Assembly: GCF_003610535.1 (NCBI RefSeq)
Contig: NZ_RAPN01000002.1
Coordinates: forward strand, 62,001-126,000
Source: Mangrovibacterium diazotrophicum
GTDB taxonomy: Bacteria > Bacteroidota > Bacteroidia > Bacteroidales > Prolixibacteraceae
Length of the DNA stretch: 64,000 nucleotides
Reading direction: 5' to 3'
Below are positions 17,866 to 25,964 of this stretch, piece by piece. The stretch's first letter is position 1. Each line of letters starts with the position of its first letter. Under the pieces are notes generated by a model. That model was not told where the DNA came from. It did no database searches and saw nothing but the letters and a program-made list of their open reading frames with translations. Position numbers and translations under genes: made by a program.

Positions 17866-18681
17866 TTACTGGCCTGAATAGTACTTCAGCGCCTCCGGCA
17901 TCTGCTTCTCTAAAGCGGCAATTCGGTTCTGATCAACCGGGTGAGTACTGAGCCATTCCGGGGTTCCACCGCTGTTAGCCGACATGCGTTGCCAAAAAGC
18001 CACAGCCGAACGCGGATCGTATCCTGCAATTGCCATGAAGATCAAACCCATTTGATCCGCTTCATATTCGTGCTTGCGCGAGAAGGGCAACATCACTCCC
18101 ACCTGGGTAGTCGCTCCGTAGGCCATATTGTACAAAGCTTTGGTTTCTTCCGGTTTTTCCTGAACGGCAGTCGACAAGGCCACCCCTCCCATTTGCACCA
18201 GCATTGCGTGGCTCATCCTCTCGTTACCGTGCCGTGCAACCGCGTGAGCGATTTCGTGCCCCATCACTACAGCAAGACCACTTTCATCCTGGGTGTAAGG
18301 TAAAATGCCCGTATAAACGACGACTTTGCCACCCGGCATACACCAGGCATTCGGCACATCGCTATCCACCAGGTTGAACTCCCATTTGAAATTTTCGACA
18401 TAACTCCCAAAACCGTTATCTCTAAGATACTTTTCAACGGCGGCAGCCATTTTAGCGCCAACGCGTTTGACCATCTCGGTTTGTTGCTTGTTAGTTGAAA
18501 GCTTGTTTTCTTTCAGAAACTCATCATAATTAGTTAAACTCATCGAAACCATGTCCGACTCCGGGATTAAACTGAGCTGGCTTCTTCCGGTTAACGGAAC
18601 CGATTGGCATGAATGTAGAAATAAAGCCGCTGCGACAAGCAGACAGCCAGTTAAAGCAGATAGTTTTGTTCTTCGTTTCAT
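17866..18681 (-). CDS. M48-family metallopeptidase, predicted lipoprotein
   Basis: A 271-residue protease. The start 'MKRRTKLSAL' is preferred because it begins a lipoprotein signal ending at the Cys in 'LFLHSCQS'. The longer frame would run into the folD terminator. The catalytic HEXXH is in 'VMGHEIAHAVARHG', the third zinc ligand Glu in 'EYEADQMGL', and 'STHPVDQNRI' is the usual C-terminal motif. It resembles LoiP/YcaL-type peptidases, which act on misfolded envelope proteins. It is separated from folD by a terminator, so it has its own promoter. Confidence 0.92.
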   Translation of the reverse strand: MKRRTKLSALTGCLLVAAALFLHSCQSVPLTGRSQLSLIPESDMVSMSLTNYDEFLKENKLSTNKQQTEMVKRVGAKMAAAVEKYLRDNGFGSYVENFKWEFNLVDSDVPNAWCMPGGKVVVYTGILPYTQDESGLAVVMGHEIAHAVARHGNERMSHAMLVQMGGVALSTAVQEKPEETKALYNMAYGATTQVGVMLPFSRKHEYEADQMGLIFMAIAGYDPRSAVAFWQRMSANSGGTPEWLSTHPVDQNRIAALEKQMPEALKYYSGQ

Positions 18682-18725
18682 TGCACACAATTTTTGACCA
18701 TCTAAAGTAAGCAATTTGAAACAAA

Positions 18726-18753
18726 AAAAAGGTGACCATAAGGCCACCTTTTT
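18726..18753 (-). terminator. Terminator of the folD transcript
   Basis: A 12-bp stem (AAAAAGGTGACC / GGCCACCTTTTT, loop 4) pairs fully, with a G-U wobble, only in minus-strand RNA and ends in a T run. It lies 22 nt past folD. Confidence 0.85.
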
Positions 18754-18775
18754 CAAAATATCTTTATCATAAATA

Positions 18776-19651
18776 CTAGCTGTAAATTTCCTTCTTTGCA
18801 GCCAGCAGCGTATTCTTCAATAACGAAACACGGGTCATCGGTCCTACTCCGCCCGGAACAGGTGTAATGAATGCACATTTATCAGCTACTTCATCAAATA
18901 CAACGTCGCCTTTCAGTTTCCATCCCGATTTTGTTTCTGTCGATTTCACACGAGTTGTACCCACATCGATAACAACAGCTCCAGGTTTCACCATGTCGGC
19001 TGTAACAAAACCAGGAGAACCAATTGCAGCAATCAAGATGTCAGCATTCGCGCAAACTTCTTTTAAGTCTTTTGTACGACTGTGAGCTACGGTTACCGTT
19101 GCGTTCATTTCCTTTTGAGACATCAGAACGCTCATCGGGCGACCAACAATATTGCTGCGGCCAATCACCACACAATTTTTGCCGGATGTTTCGATACCGT
19201 GACGTTTGATTAATTCAACAATACCATCGGGTGTTGCCGAAACAAACGAAGGTAAACCGATAACCATACGTCCTACGTTGATCGGGTGAAAACCGTCGAC
19301 ATCCTTTTTCGGATCGATGGCCTCAATTATTTTTTGTTCGGAAATATGTTTCGGAAGCGGCAACTGAACGATGAATCCATCCACATCAGCATCCTTGTTC
19401 AACTCGTCCACTTTGGCCAGCAATTCAGCTTCAGTCACATCATCTTCATAACGAATCATGCTCGATTTGAAACCGACTTCTTCGCAATCTTTGATTTTAT
19501 ACGCAACGTACGTCTCGCTTCCACCGTCGTGACCAACCAGGATCGCAGCCAAATGAGGTGTTTTGCCTCCTGCAGCCTGGATCGCTTTCACTTCCTGTGC
19601 AATTTCGGCCTTAATGGTTTTGGCCGTTTTATTTCCGTCAATTAATTGCAT
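18776..19651 (-). CDS. folD: Bifunctional methylene-THF dehydrogenase / methenyl-THF cyclohydrolase
   Basis: A 291-residue enzyme interconverting 5,10-methylene-, methenyl- and 10-formyl-tetrahydrofolate with NADP. Visible motifs are '[13 protein letters not shown]' (catalytic Tyr and Lys), '[13 protein letters not shown]', '[12 protein letters not shown]', the nucleotide-binding '[12 protein letters not shown]' and '[12 protein letters not shown]'. It lies 19 bp after ffh and is probably co-transcribed with it. Confidence 0.97.
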   Translation of the reverse strand: MQLIDGNKTAKTIKAEIAQEVKAIQAAGGKTPHLAAILVGHDGGSETYVAYKIKDCEEVGFKSSMIRYEDDVTEAELLAKVDELNKDADVDGFIVQLPLPKHISEQKIIEAIDPKKDVDGFHPINVGRMVIGLPSFVSATPDGIVELIKRHGIETSGKNCVVIGRSNIVGRPMSVLMSQKEMNATVTVAHSRTKDLKEVCANADILIAAIGSPGFVTADMVKPGAVVIDVGTTRVKSTETKSGWKLKGDVVFDEVADKCAFITPVPGGVGPMTRVSLLKNTLLAAKKEIYS

Positions 19652-19670
19652 TCGTATTTCTTTATAAGGA

Positions 19671-20999
19671 TTAACGTCTTCTCATATTACCCATCATACC
19701 GCGCAGGTTCTTTCCGCCCGAAACCATACGCATCATTTTGCGTGTTTCGTCGAATTGCTTGATCAAACGGTTTACTTCCTGGATATTCGTTCCTGAGCCC
19801 TCAGCAATCCGTTTGCGACGGGTACCGTTCAAAAGCGCCGGATCCTCGCGCTCAGCCGGAGTCATGGAATAAATAATTGCTTCAATATGTTTGAAAGCGT
19901 CGTCTTCAATGTCGATATTTTTCAACGCTTTTCCCATTCCCGGGATCATGGCAGCCAAATCCTTCAGGTTACCCATCTTTTTGATCTGCTGAATCTGAGA
20001 AAGAAAATCGTCGAATGAGAACTGGTTTTTCGCCAATTTCTTTTGCAACTGGCGGGCTTGTTCGGCGTCGAACTGCTCCTGTGCACGTTCAACCAACGAA
20101 ACAATGTCACCCATACCCAAAATACGGTCGGCCATACGCGACGGGTGGAACACGTCGAGCGCATCCAGTTTTTCGCCGGTACCAACAAATTTGATTGGCT
20201 TGTTGACTACCGAACGGATTGAAAGCGCCGCACCACCACGGGTATCACCATCCAATTTGGTCAAAATCACACCATCAAAGTCCAGACGATCGTTGAACTC
20301 TTTCGCAGTGTTCACAGCATCCTGACCAGTCATGGAGTCAACCACAAACAAAATCTCGTTCGGGTTAATTGCTTTCTTAACGGCAGCAATCTCTTTCATC
20401 ATCTGCTCGTCGATCGCTAAACGACCGGCGGTATCGACAATAACAAGGTTTTGACCATTTGCTTTTGCCGATTTGATCGCAGCAGTAGCAATAGCCACCG
20501 GATCCTGATTTCCAGGTTCACTGTATACAGGTACGTTGATCTGTTCACCTAAAACTTTCAACTGGTCGATCGCAGCCGGACGATAAACGTCACAAGCAAC
20601 CAACAACGGTTGTTTGCCTTTTTTCGATTTCAGGAACTTTGCCAACTTTCCGGAAAAAGTTGTTTTACCGGAACCTTGCAAACCTGCCATCAAAATAACA
20701 GTCGGATTGCCTTGCAAATTCACGTCAACCGCTGAACCACCCATCAGTTCAGCCAATTCGTCGTGTACAATCTTAACCATCATCTCGCCTGGCTTAACCG
20801 CGTTCAGCACGTTTTCACCAAGTGCTTTCTCTTTTACCGACTCGGTAAAAGTTTTGGCAATTTTATAGTTGACGTCAGCGTCCAATAAGGCGCGTCTGAC
20901 TTCTTTTAATGTTTCGGCAACATTTATCTCAGTAATTTTGCCCTGCCCTTTCAGCAGCTTAAATGACCGTTCTAACTTCTCATTAAGATTCTCAAACAT
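19671..20999 (-). CDS. ffh: Signal recognition particle protein Ffh
   Basis: A 442-residue SRP54 GTPase. An N-terminal helical domain precedes the G domain with P-loop 'GLQGSGKTT' (106-114), '[14 protein letters not shown]', 'VDTAGRL' and '[14 protein letters not shown]'. The Met-rich M domain ends '[18 protein letters not shown]' and binds SRP RNA and signal sequences. It targets membrane proteins to FtsY and the translocon. No SRP RNA gene is recognised nearby. A promoter box TACTTTTG lies about 35 nt upstream. Confidence 0.97.
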   Translation of the reverse strand: MFENLNEKLERSFKLLKGQGKITEINVAETLKEVRRALLDADVNYKIAKTFTESVKEKALGENVLNAVKPGEMMVKIVHDELAELMGGSAVDVNLQGNPTVILMAGLQGSGKTTFSGKLAKFLKSKKGKQPLLVACDVYRPAAIDQLKVLGEQINVPVYSEPGNQDPVAIATAAIKSAKANGQNLVIVDTAGRLAIDEQMMKEIAAVKKAINPNEILFVVDSMTGQDAVNTAKEFNDRLDFDGVILTKLDGDTRGGAALSIRSVVNKPIKFVGTGEKLDALDVFHPSRMADRILGMGDIVSLVERAQEQFDAEQARQLQKKLAKNQFSFDDFLSQIQQIKKMGNLKDLAAMIPGMGKALKNIDIEDDAFKHIEAIIYSMTPAEREDPALLNGTRRKRIAEGSGTNIQEVNRLIKQFDETRKMMRMVSGGKNLRGMMGNMRRR

Positions 21000-21032
21000 A
21001 GTAGAAGTACAATTGATTTTTTAAAGCTCGTG

Positions 21033-21040
21033 CAAAAGTA
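21033..21040 (-). promoter_or_regulatory. -7 box for ffh-folD
   Basis: TACTTTTG on the minus strand matches TAnnTTTG, 33 nt before the ffh ATG. Confidence 0.5.
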
Positions 21041-21370
21041 CAAAAATAAAATGAAGAAGAATTTTAAAAAAAAATTGTTTTAGGGGGTATCCTTTTTCTG
21101 GTTACCGGAATTAAGTTGTGAGTGCGCGAAAAACGAGAAAAATAAAAGTAAGCTAAAAGAGTGGTATCTTAATTTACTTTCCACGAACATAATGAAAATG
21201 CACATTGAACTAATCAGTTTCGACACGATTAATTCACCGCATTGAAGTTATCCTGTGAGACGTTTCGTTTCTCGACTCTCAAAAGTTACATAAGGATTAA
21301 TAGCTTAAACGATAAACTGTTAATTCAGATAAAAAGTCCCTTTTTCACGAATCGCAATTTTCTAGAATTT

Positions 21371-21400
21371 GGGGGTCAGCGGACCCCCTTTTTCTTTTTA
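21371..21400 (+). terminator. Orphan Rho-independent terminator
   Basis: A 7-bp GC-rich stem (GGGGGTC / GACCCCC) with a 4-nt loop (AGCG) is followed by TTTTTCTTTTTA on the plus strand. Reversed it has no T run. No plus-strand gene precedes it. Confidence 0.7.
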
Positions 21401-21451
21401 TCCACCCCACCAAACAAGCAAATACAGCAGAATACTATAATTTTAAAATAA

Positions 21452-21481
21452 CAGAAGGCAACCATAGCTGATTGCCTTCTG
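21452..21481 (-). terminator. Probable terminator of argS
   Basis: A 10-bp perfect stem (CAGAAGGCAA / TTGCCTTCTG, loop 10) lies 62 nt past the argS stop, with a weak T-rich tract on the minus side. Confidence 0.6.
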
Positions 21482-21542
21482 AATTTCTTATGTCGTGAAC
21501 GACCTTAAATTTAGTCGTCCTTCATTTTCAAATTATATCAAA

Positions 21543-23336
21543 TTACATACGTTCAGGAACTGAAATTCCCATCAAGCCCATACCCGATTTTACGATTTTG
21601 GCAACGTTGGCTGAAAGTACCAAGCGGAATTTCCGAACATTCTCGTCCTCTTCATTCAGGATTGAATGATCGTGATAGAATTGATTGAATTCTTTTACCA
21701 GGTTGTAAACGTAATTAGCAATAACTGCCGGGCTGTACGCCTCGGCTGCTTCGCTCACGGTAGCCGGGTAAAGCGAGATTGTTTTAATCAGCTCAGTTTC
21801 TTTTTCCGAAATCGTCAATGACGAGTCGAAGTTAACCGCTGGCTCGATTCCTTTCTCGGCTGCTTTACGCAGGACCGAGCGAATACGTGCATATGTGTAT
21901 TGAATAAACGGCCCTGTGTTACCATTGAAGTCAATCGATTCTTCCGGATTGAACAACATGTTCTTTTTCGGGTCAACCTTCAGAATGAAATATTTCAAAG
22001 CACCGAGAGCGATTGTTTTATAGGTTTCAATGGCTTCTTCTTCGGTGTAGCCATCCAGTTTACCCAATTCTTCCGATGTTTTGCGGGCAACTTCAATCAT
22101 TTCGGCCATCAAATCATCGGCATCCACAACAGTTCCCTCGCGGGATTTCATTTTACCGTGAGGCAATTCAACCATTCCGTACGAGAAGTGGTGCAATCCT
22201 TTTCCCCAGCTGTATCCCAGTTTGTCCAGCAAAATCGACAAAACCTTGAAGTGATAGTCTTGTTCGTTACCCACCACATAAACCATCTTGTCAATTTTGA
22301 AGTCGTCAAAACGCAACTTTGCTGTACCGATATCCTGAGTCATGTAAACTGAAGTACCGTCGCTACGCAACAGAATCTTCTGGTCCAAACCTTCTTCCGT
22401 CAGATCAGCCCAAACAGAGCTGTCTTCACGCTGAACGAACGTCCCTTCTTTTAAACCACGCAACACTTCGTCGCGGCCCACAAGGTAGGTTTCAGATTCG
22501 TAGTAGATTTTATCGAAATCAACTCCCATTTCTTTGTAAGTTACGTCGAAACCATCGTAAACCCACTGGTTCATCATACTCCACAATTCAATGGTTTCAT
22601 GATCTTTGGCCTCCCATTTACGCAACAACTCGCGGGCTGCAACAATTGACGGAGCCTGTTGCTCAGCTTCTTCCTTTGAAGCACCTTTGGCAACCAACTC
22701 TTCAATTTCGGCTTTATAATGTTTATCGAATAAAACATAGAAATCGCCTACCAGGTGGTCGCCTTTGATGCCTGTGTTCCCGGGCGTTTTACCTTCACCC
22801 CATTGCTGCCAGGCATACATCGATTTGCAAATGTGAATCCCGCGGTCATTCACAATATTTGTTTTCACCACGTTTTTGCCATTCGCCTTCAGAAGTTCAC
22901 CCAATGAATAACCGAGCAGGTTATTGCGGATATGTCCCAGGTGCAGTGGCTTATTCGTGTTTGGCGACGAGTATTCAACCATTACCAAAGGCGAATCTTC
23001 TGTAGCTTGTTCAAAACCGAATGTTGGATTCTGAAAAGCATCAGCCAATTGGTTGATCCAATACGAAGTTGAAACCGTCACATTCAAAAAGCCTTTAATA
23101 ACTGAGTAGGCATCCACTTCGGTAACTTGCTCCTGTAGGAATCCACCCAAATCATTGGCAGTTTGTTCCGGCGACTTTTTCGAGATTCGCAAGAAAGGGA
23201 AAACAACAACTGTTAAATCGCCTTCAACATCTTTACGGGTATTCTGAATCTGTACATTTTGAGGGTCAAATTCCTGTCCGTAGAGTTGCTGAATGGCCAG
23301 CGCTACTTTCTCTTTTATGATTTGTTCAATAAACAT
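21543..23336 (-). CDS. argS: Arginyl-tRNA synthetase
   Basis: A 597-residue class I synthetase charging tRNA-Arg. It has the N-terminal Add-1 domain (about 1-90), the HIGH motif as 'HLGH' in 'PLHLGHIRNNLLG', a KMSK-like 'GKMKSREGTVVD', and the C-terminal anticodon-binding DALR domain ending 'LMGISVPERM', a typical ArgRS terminus. Its length is normal. It is monocistronic, with a TATCTTTG box 24 nt upstream and a hairpin downstream. Confidence 0.97.
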   Translation of the reverse strand: MFIEQIIKEKVALAIQQLYGQEFDPQNVQIQNTRKDVEGDLTVVVFPFLRISKKSPEQTANDLGGFLQEQVTEVDAYSVIKGFLNVTVSTSYWINQLADAFQNPTFGFEQATEDSPLVMVEYSSPNTNKPLHLGHIRNNLLGYSLGELLKANGKNVVKTNIVNDRGIHICKSMYAWQQWGEGKTPGNTGIKGDHLVGDFYVLFDKHYKAEIEELVAKGASKEEAEQQAPSIVAARELLRKWEAKDHETIELWSMMNQWVYDGFDVTYKEMGVDFDKIYYESETYLVGRDEVLRGLKEGTFVQREDSSVWADLTEEGLDQKILLRSDGTSVYMTQDIGTAKLRFDDFKIDKMVYVVGNEQDYHFKVLSILLDKLGYSWGKGLHHFSYGMVELPHGKMKSREGTVVDADDLMAEMIEVARKTSEELGKLDGYTEEEAIETYKTIALGALKYFILKVDPKKNMLFNPEESIDFNGNTGPFIQYTYARIRSVLRKAAEKGIEPAVNFDSSLTISEKETELIKTISLYPATVSEAAEAYSPAVIANYVYNLVKEFNQFYHDHSILNEEDENVRKFRLVLSANVAKIVKSGMGLMGISVPERM

Positions 23337-23359
23337 GTTTGAATTTTTTTAGGGATGGG

Positions 23360-23367
23360 CAAAGATA
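23360..23367 (-). promoter_or_regulatory. -7 box for argS
   Basis: TATCTTTG on the minus strand, identical to the rnpB box, 24 nt before the start codon. Confidence 0.5.
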
Positions 23368-23401
23368 ATAGATTCTGCCTTAATCGATGATTGACAGGCA
23401 T

Positions 23402-23429
23402 AAAAAAAGCCCCGCGGTTAACGGGGCTT
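23402..23429 (-). terminator. Terminator of the OmpA-family gene
   Basis: An 8-bp stem (AAGCCCCG / CGGGGCTT, loop 7) leads into seven T on the minus strand, about 20 nt past the stop. Confidence 0.85.
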
Positions 23430-23449
23430 GTTCTTATCGATTAAATAAT

Positions 23450-24715
23450 TTATTCTGCAACGAAAATTTCAAATTCAACCCGTCGGTTCAGACGGCGGTT
23501 TTGTTCCGTGTTGTTCGGAGCTACCGGGTTCTCCTCGCCCAAACCGTTGGTCGAAACAATCCGGCTGCGGTCGAATCCCATACTAGTCATAAAGCGCATC
23601 ACCGATTCAGCTCTCTTTTCCGAAAGCTTTTGGTTGTAGTCTGCGCTGGCCAAATCGTCGGTGTAACCCCACAAGCGTACAAGGTAGGCCGGATTTTTCA
23701 GCAGCATATCCACCAGATTCGCGATCTTGTTCTTGGTATAATCGGTCAGGTAACTCTGGTCTACCACAAAATAAACCGGTCTCACTTTAATATCCAGCAC
23801 CCTCATGTTGCCACTTTTCACCGCTTCAGCTGCGGTCATTTGGGATGGTTCAGTTTTCTTCTCATCCTCTTTCTTGGCATTCGGATCCGGACAGCCGTTA
23901 AACTCTTTCTTGCCTTTCACATCCGGGCAGGCATCGTCTTTATCGGGGATACCATCACCATCCGCATCCGGGCAGCCACTTGTTGAACTTGGGCCTGGCT
24001 CTGTCGGGCATTCATCTAAGTGATCAATTACCCCGTCATTATCCGTATCAATCGGGCAACCATTCTCATCAACAAAAACATCGCGAGGCGTATTTGGACA
24101 TTTGTCTTTTTTATCCGGAACACCGTCTCCATCCGAGTCTTTCGATCCTCCAATCGTGATCTCGATGCCAACAGTTGCTTTCCATAGGTTATCTCTGTAT
24201 GTTGGCACCAAACGATCAACAACCACATTGTCATCGGACCAAGTTTCGATATGCTCATTTACTTTAGCACCGTTCACGTAGCCAACTTGCGCATACAACG
24301 AAATATTACGCTTGATCGGATATTTCGCACCAAGTCCTAAATTGAAGTTGATTTTATTTACGTTGTTATCCGAAATGTATCCGGGGCCCGCGAAAACATA
24401 GGGCTTCAAGACACTACTTTCCGGAAGAATTATTCCATTATAGAATTTATACCGAACCGCAATTGTCGTTAACGATACATCCAGATTACTTTCAATTTTA
24501 TTGTTAGCTAATCCGAAATTTTGACTGATATAGAAGTCGAGCGAAGGATTAAAATAACGGCTGATATAAAACTCAGGCATGTAGCCCAAGCTGCTCTCAC
24601 CCAACGCGCCGTAAATACCGGAACCAACTCCTGCAGCCCATTTCCGGTCTGAGGTCTGAGCAGAAGCTGACAAAACAAGTAAACTAACAATAAAAAGTAG
24701 AAGTTGTCTTTTCAT
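23450..24715 (-). CDS. OmpA-family outer-membrane protein with calcium-binding TSP3 repeats
   Basis: A 421-residue protein. The signal peptide (1-19) ends 'VLSASAQ'. An eight-strand-type beta-barrel occupies about 25-190. A linker follows with thrombospondin type 3 repeats ('DSDGDGVPDKKDKCP', 'DTDNDGVIDHLDECP', 'DADGDGIPDKDDACP'), Asp-rich calcium sites with paired Cys. An OmpA peptidoglycan-binding domain sits at about 315-421 with 'LWGYTDDLASADYNQKLSEK' and 'GLGEENPVAPNNTEQNRRLN'. It ties the outer membrane to the cell wall. It is monocistronic. Confidence 0.93.
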   Translation of the reverse strand: MKRQLLLFIVSLLVLSASAQTSDRKWAAGVGSGIYGALGESSLGYMPEFYISRYFNPSLDFYISQNFGLANNKIESNLDVSLTTIAVRYKFYNGIILPESSVLKPYVFAGPGYISDNNVNKINFNLGLGAKYPIKRNISLYAQVGYVNGAKVNEHIETWSDDNVVVDRLVPTYRDNLWKATVGIEITIGGSKDSDGDGVPDKKDKCPNTPRDVFVDENGCPIDTDNDGVIDHLDECPTEPGPSSTSGCPDADGDGIPDKDDACPDVKGKKEFNGCPDPNAKKEDEKKTEPSQMTAAEAVKSGNMRVLDIKVRPVYFVVDQSYLTDYTKNKIANLVDMLLKNPAYLVRLWGYTDDLASADYNQKLSEKRAESVMRFMTSMGFDRSRIVSTNGLGEENPVAPNNTEQNRRLNRRVEFEIFVAE

Positions 24716-24839
24716 AGACAGGCAATTTGGTTATTTAGAATGAAAACTAAAATTTCGCTAAATTATTTTATTTGATTGGTAATTTGTTTAACATGTTCGA
24801 AAAAGTTTCCGAGAAAATCATTTTTCCTTCCGTTCTTCA

Positions 24840-25418
24840 ATGTTGTTTCCCTATTTTTACCGAAAATCACAGACTGATTTGTATACCATCATCGACATAG
24901 AAACCACGGGACAGAGTTACAAAGACGGCAAGATTACTGAAATTGCGGCCTACCGGCACAACGGAATTGAAGTTGTCGATTCATTTACCAGTCTCATCAA
25001 TCCGGAATGTCACATCCCCTACTTCATCACCGAGTTGACCGGAATCAGTAATGAAATGGTAGCCTCGGCTCCCCGGTTTTATGAAGTAGCCAAACGTCTT
25101 GTAGAGATTACTGCCGGAACCATTTTTGTGGCGCACAATGTTTCGTTCGACTACAAATTTATACAGGAGGAATTCAAACGACTGGGCTATGAATACAAAC
25201 GCAAAACCATGTGTACGGTAAAATTAAGTCGTAAATATTTACCGGGGCATCCATCCTATTCGTTGGGAAGAATTTGCGATGATTTGAACATTGGAATTGA
25301 TGGCAGGCACCGAGCTTCAGGAGATGCTTTGGCTACTGTGAAATTATTCGAGTTGATTTTGCACAAGCATATTAACGGTACGCCCAATGGTGATGCTCGT
25401 CAGCCAAAGTTATTTTGA
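24840..25418 (+). CDS. DnaQ-like 3'-5' exonuclease domain protein
   Basis: A 192-residue stand-alone DEDDh exonuclease. ExoI is 'IIDIETTG' (Asp and Glu), ExoII is 'FVAHNVSFDYKF', and ExoIII is 'HRASGDALAT' (His and Asp). It resembles the epsilon proofreading subunit and the exonuclease module of Bacteroidota proteins that carry a UvrC-like GIY-YIG domain. Here no such domain follows, so the protein is exonuclease only. The C-terminal 'RQPKLF' ends just before a hairpin shared with the convergent DUF5606 gene. It could serve proofreading or repair. Confidence 0.9.
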   Translation: MLFPYFYRKSQTDLYTIIDIETTGQSYKDGKITEIAAYRHNGIEVVDSFTSLINPECHIPYFITELTGISNEMVASAPRFYEVAKRLVEITAGTIFVAHNVSFDYKFIQEEFKRLGYEYKRKTMCTVKLSRKYLPGHPSYSLGRICDDLNIGIDGRHRASGDALATVKLFELILHKHINGTPNGDARQPKLF

Positions 25419-25424
25419 CAAAAA

Positions 25425-25444
25425 AGCCATGCTTTTGCATGGCT
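25425..25444 (-). terminator. Hairpin terminator between convergent genes
   Basis: An 8-bp stem (AGCCATGC / GCATGGCT, loop TTTT) leads into TTTTTTG on the minus strand. It ends the DUF5606 transcript and may also act on the plus strand, where TTATTTTT follows a few bases later. Confidence 0.8.
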
Positions 25445-25449
25445 CTGAA

Positions 25450-25866
25450 TTATTTTTCTTCGTCTTTTGTTTCTTCAACTTCCGCTTCTTCGTCAAAATT
25501 CAGCAGATCATTTTTCAAAAGAAGGTTGTACCATTGAATCACCTTTTTCATATCCGAGGTGTAAACACGATCCTGATCGTATTCCGGCAATACTTCGCCA
25601 AAATAAGCTTTCAACGCATTACCTTCCAGTTTTCCAACTTCGGCACCGTTTTGTTTTTCCGCGATTGATTTCAATACTTCTTTCAAGGCTACTTCTCCGG
25701 TTTGGGTAAAAATAGCGATGTCCTCTAATGAACTAATTTTAGAAGTAGAATAAGCGGGTTGGCGTTTGCCGGTCAACAGCGACTCGACAATGATACTGCT
25801 TTTCGCTTCCGCAACCAGTTTAAAAAGTCCTGGTTGACCTGAAATTGATAATATACCTTTCAACAT
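25450..25866 (-). CDS. DUF5606 family protein
   Basis: A 138-residue protein recognised as the Bacteroidota family DUF5606. The N-terminus 'MLKGILSISGQPGLFKLVAE' and 'LTGKRQPAYSTSKISSLEDIAIFT' form the conserved small beta-rich domain. A helical part with 'LPEYDQDRVYTSDMKKVIQWYNLL' follows, and the tail is Glu-rich. No signal or membrane segment is seen, so it is cytosolic. Function is unknown; the family is near-universal in the phylum, which suggests a basic role. Confidence 0.88.
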   Translation of the reverse strand: MLKGILSISGQPGLFKLVAEAKSSIIVESLLTGKRQPAYSTSKISSLEDIAIFTQTGEVALKEVLKSIAEKQNGAEVGKLEGNALKAYFGEVLPEYDQDRVYTSDMKKVIQWYNLLLKNDLLNFDEEAEVEETKDEEK

Positions 25867-25920
25867 AGTCTGTTTTCAATTTTTTACGGACGCGAAGATA
25901 ATACTTTCCAAAGGTATAAA

Positions 25921-25946
25921 AAAGGCTTCCCGAATGAGAAGCCTTT
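25921..25946 (-). terminator. Terminator of the BtuB-like receptor gene
   Basis: A 9-bp perfect stem (AAAGGCTTC / GAAGCCTTT, loop 8) followed by T residues on the minus strand, 18 nt past the stop. Confidence 0.8.
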
Positions 25947-25964
25947 GATTTTTCTGTATAGTGA

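Larger units (their letters stand above)
21000..21542. other. Intergenic region with an unassigned plus-strand terminator
   Basis: About 540 bp between ffh and argS, both on the minus strand. It holds the ffh promoter box, a strong plus-oriented terminator-like hairpin at 21371 with no plus gene before it, and the argS terminator at 21452. A 69-codon plus frame (21242-21451) spans the hairpin and is not considered a gene. A weak stem (AAAGTAA ... TTACTTT, about 21145-21180) is also present. A small RNA is possible. Confidence 0.45.

Noticed and set aside
21242-21451. 69-codon plus-strand frame between ffh and argS
   Set aside because: It runs through a terminator hairpin and its T tract and has no coding character.
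23880-24130. Tandem repeat array in the OmpA-family gene
   Set aside because: The repeated Asp-rich codons encode thrombospondin type 3 calcium repeats, which is normal for the family.
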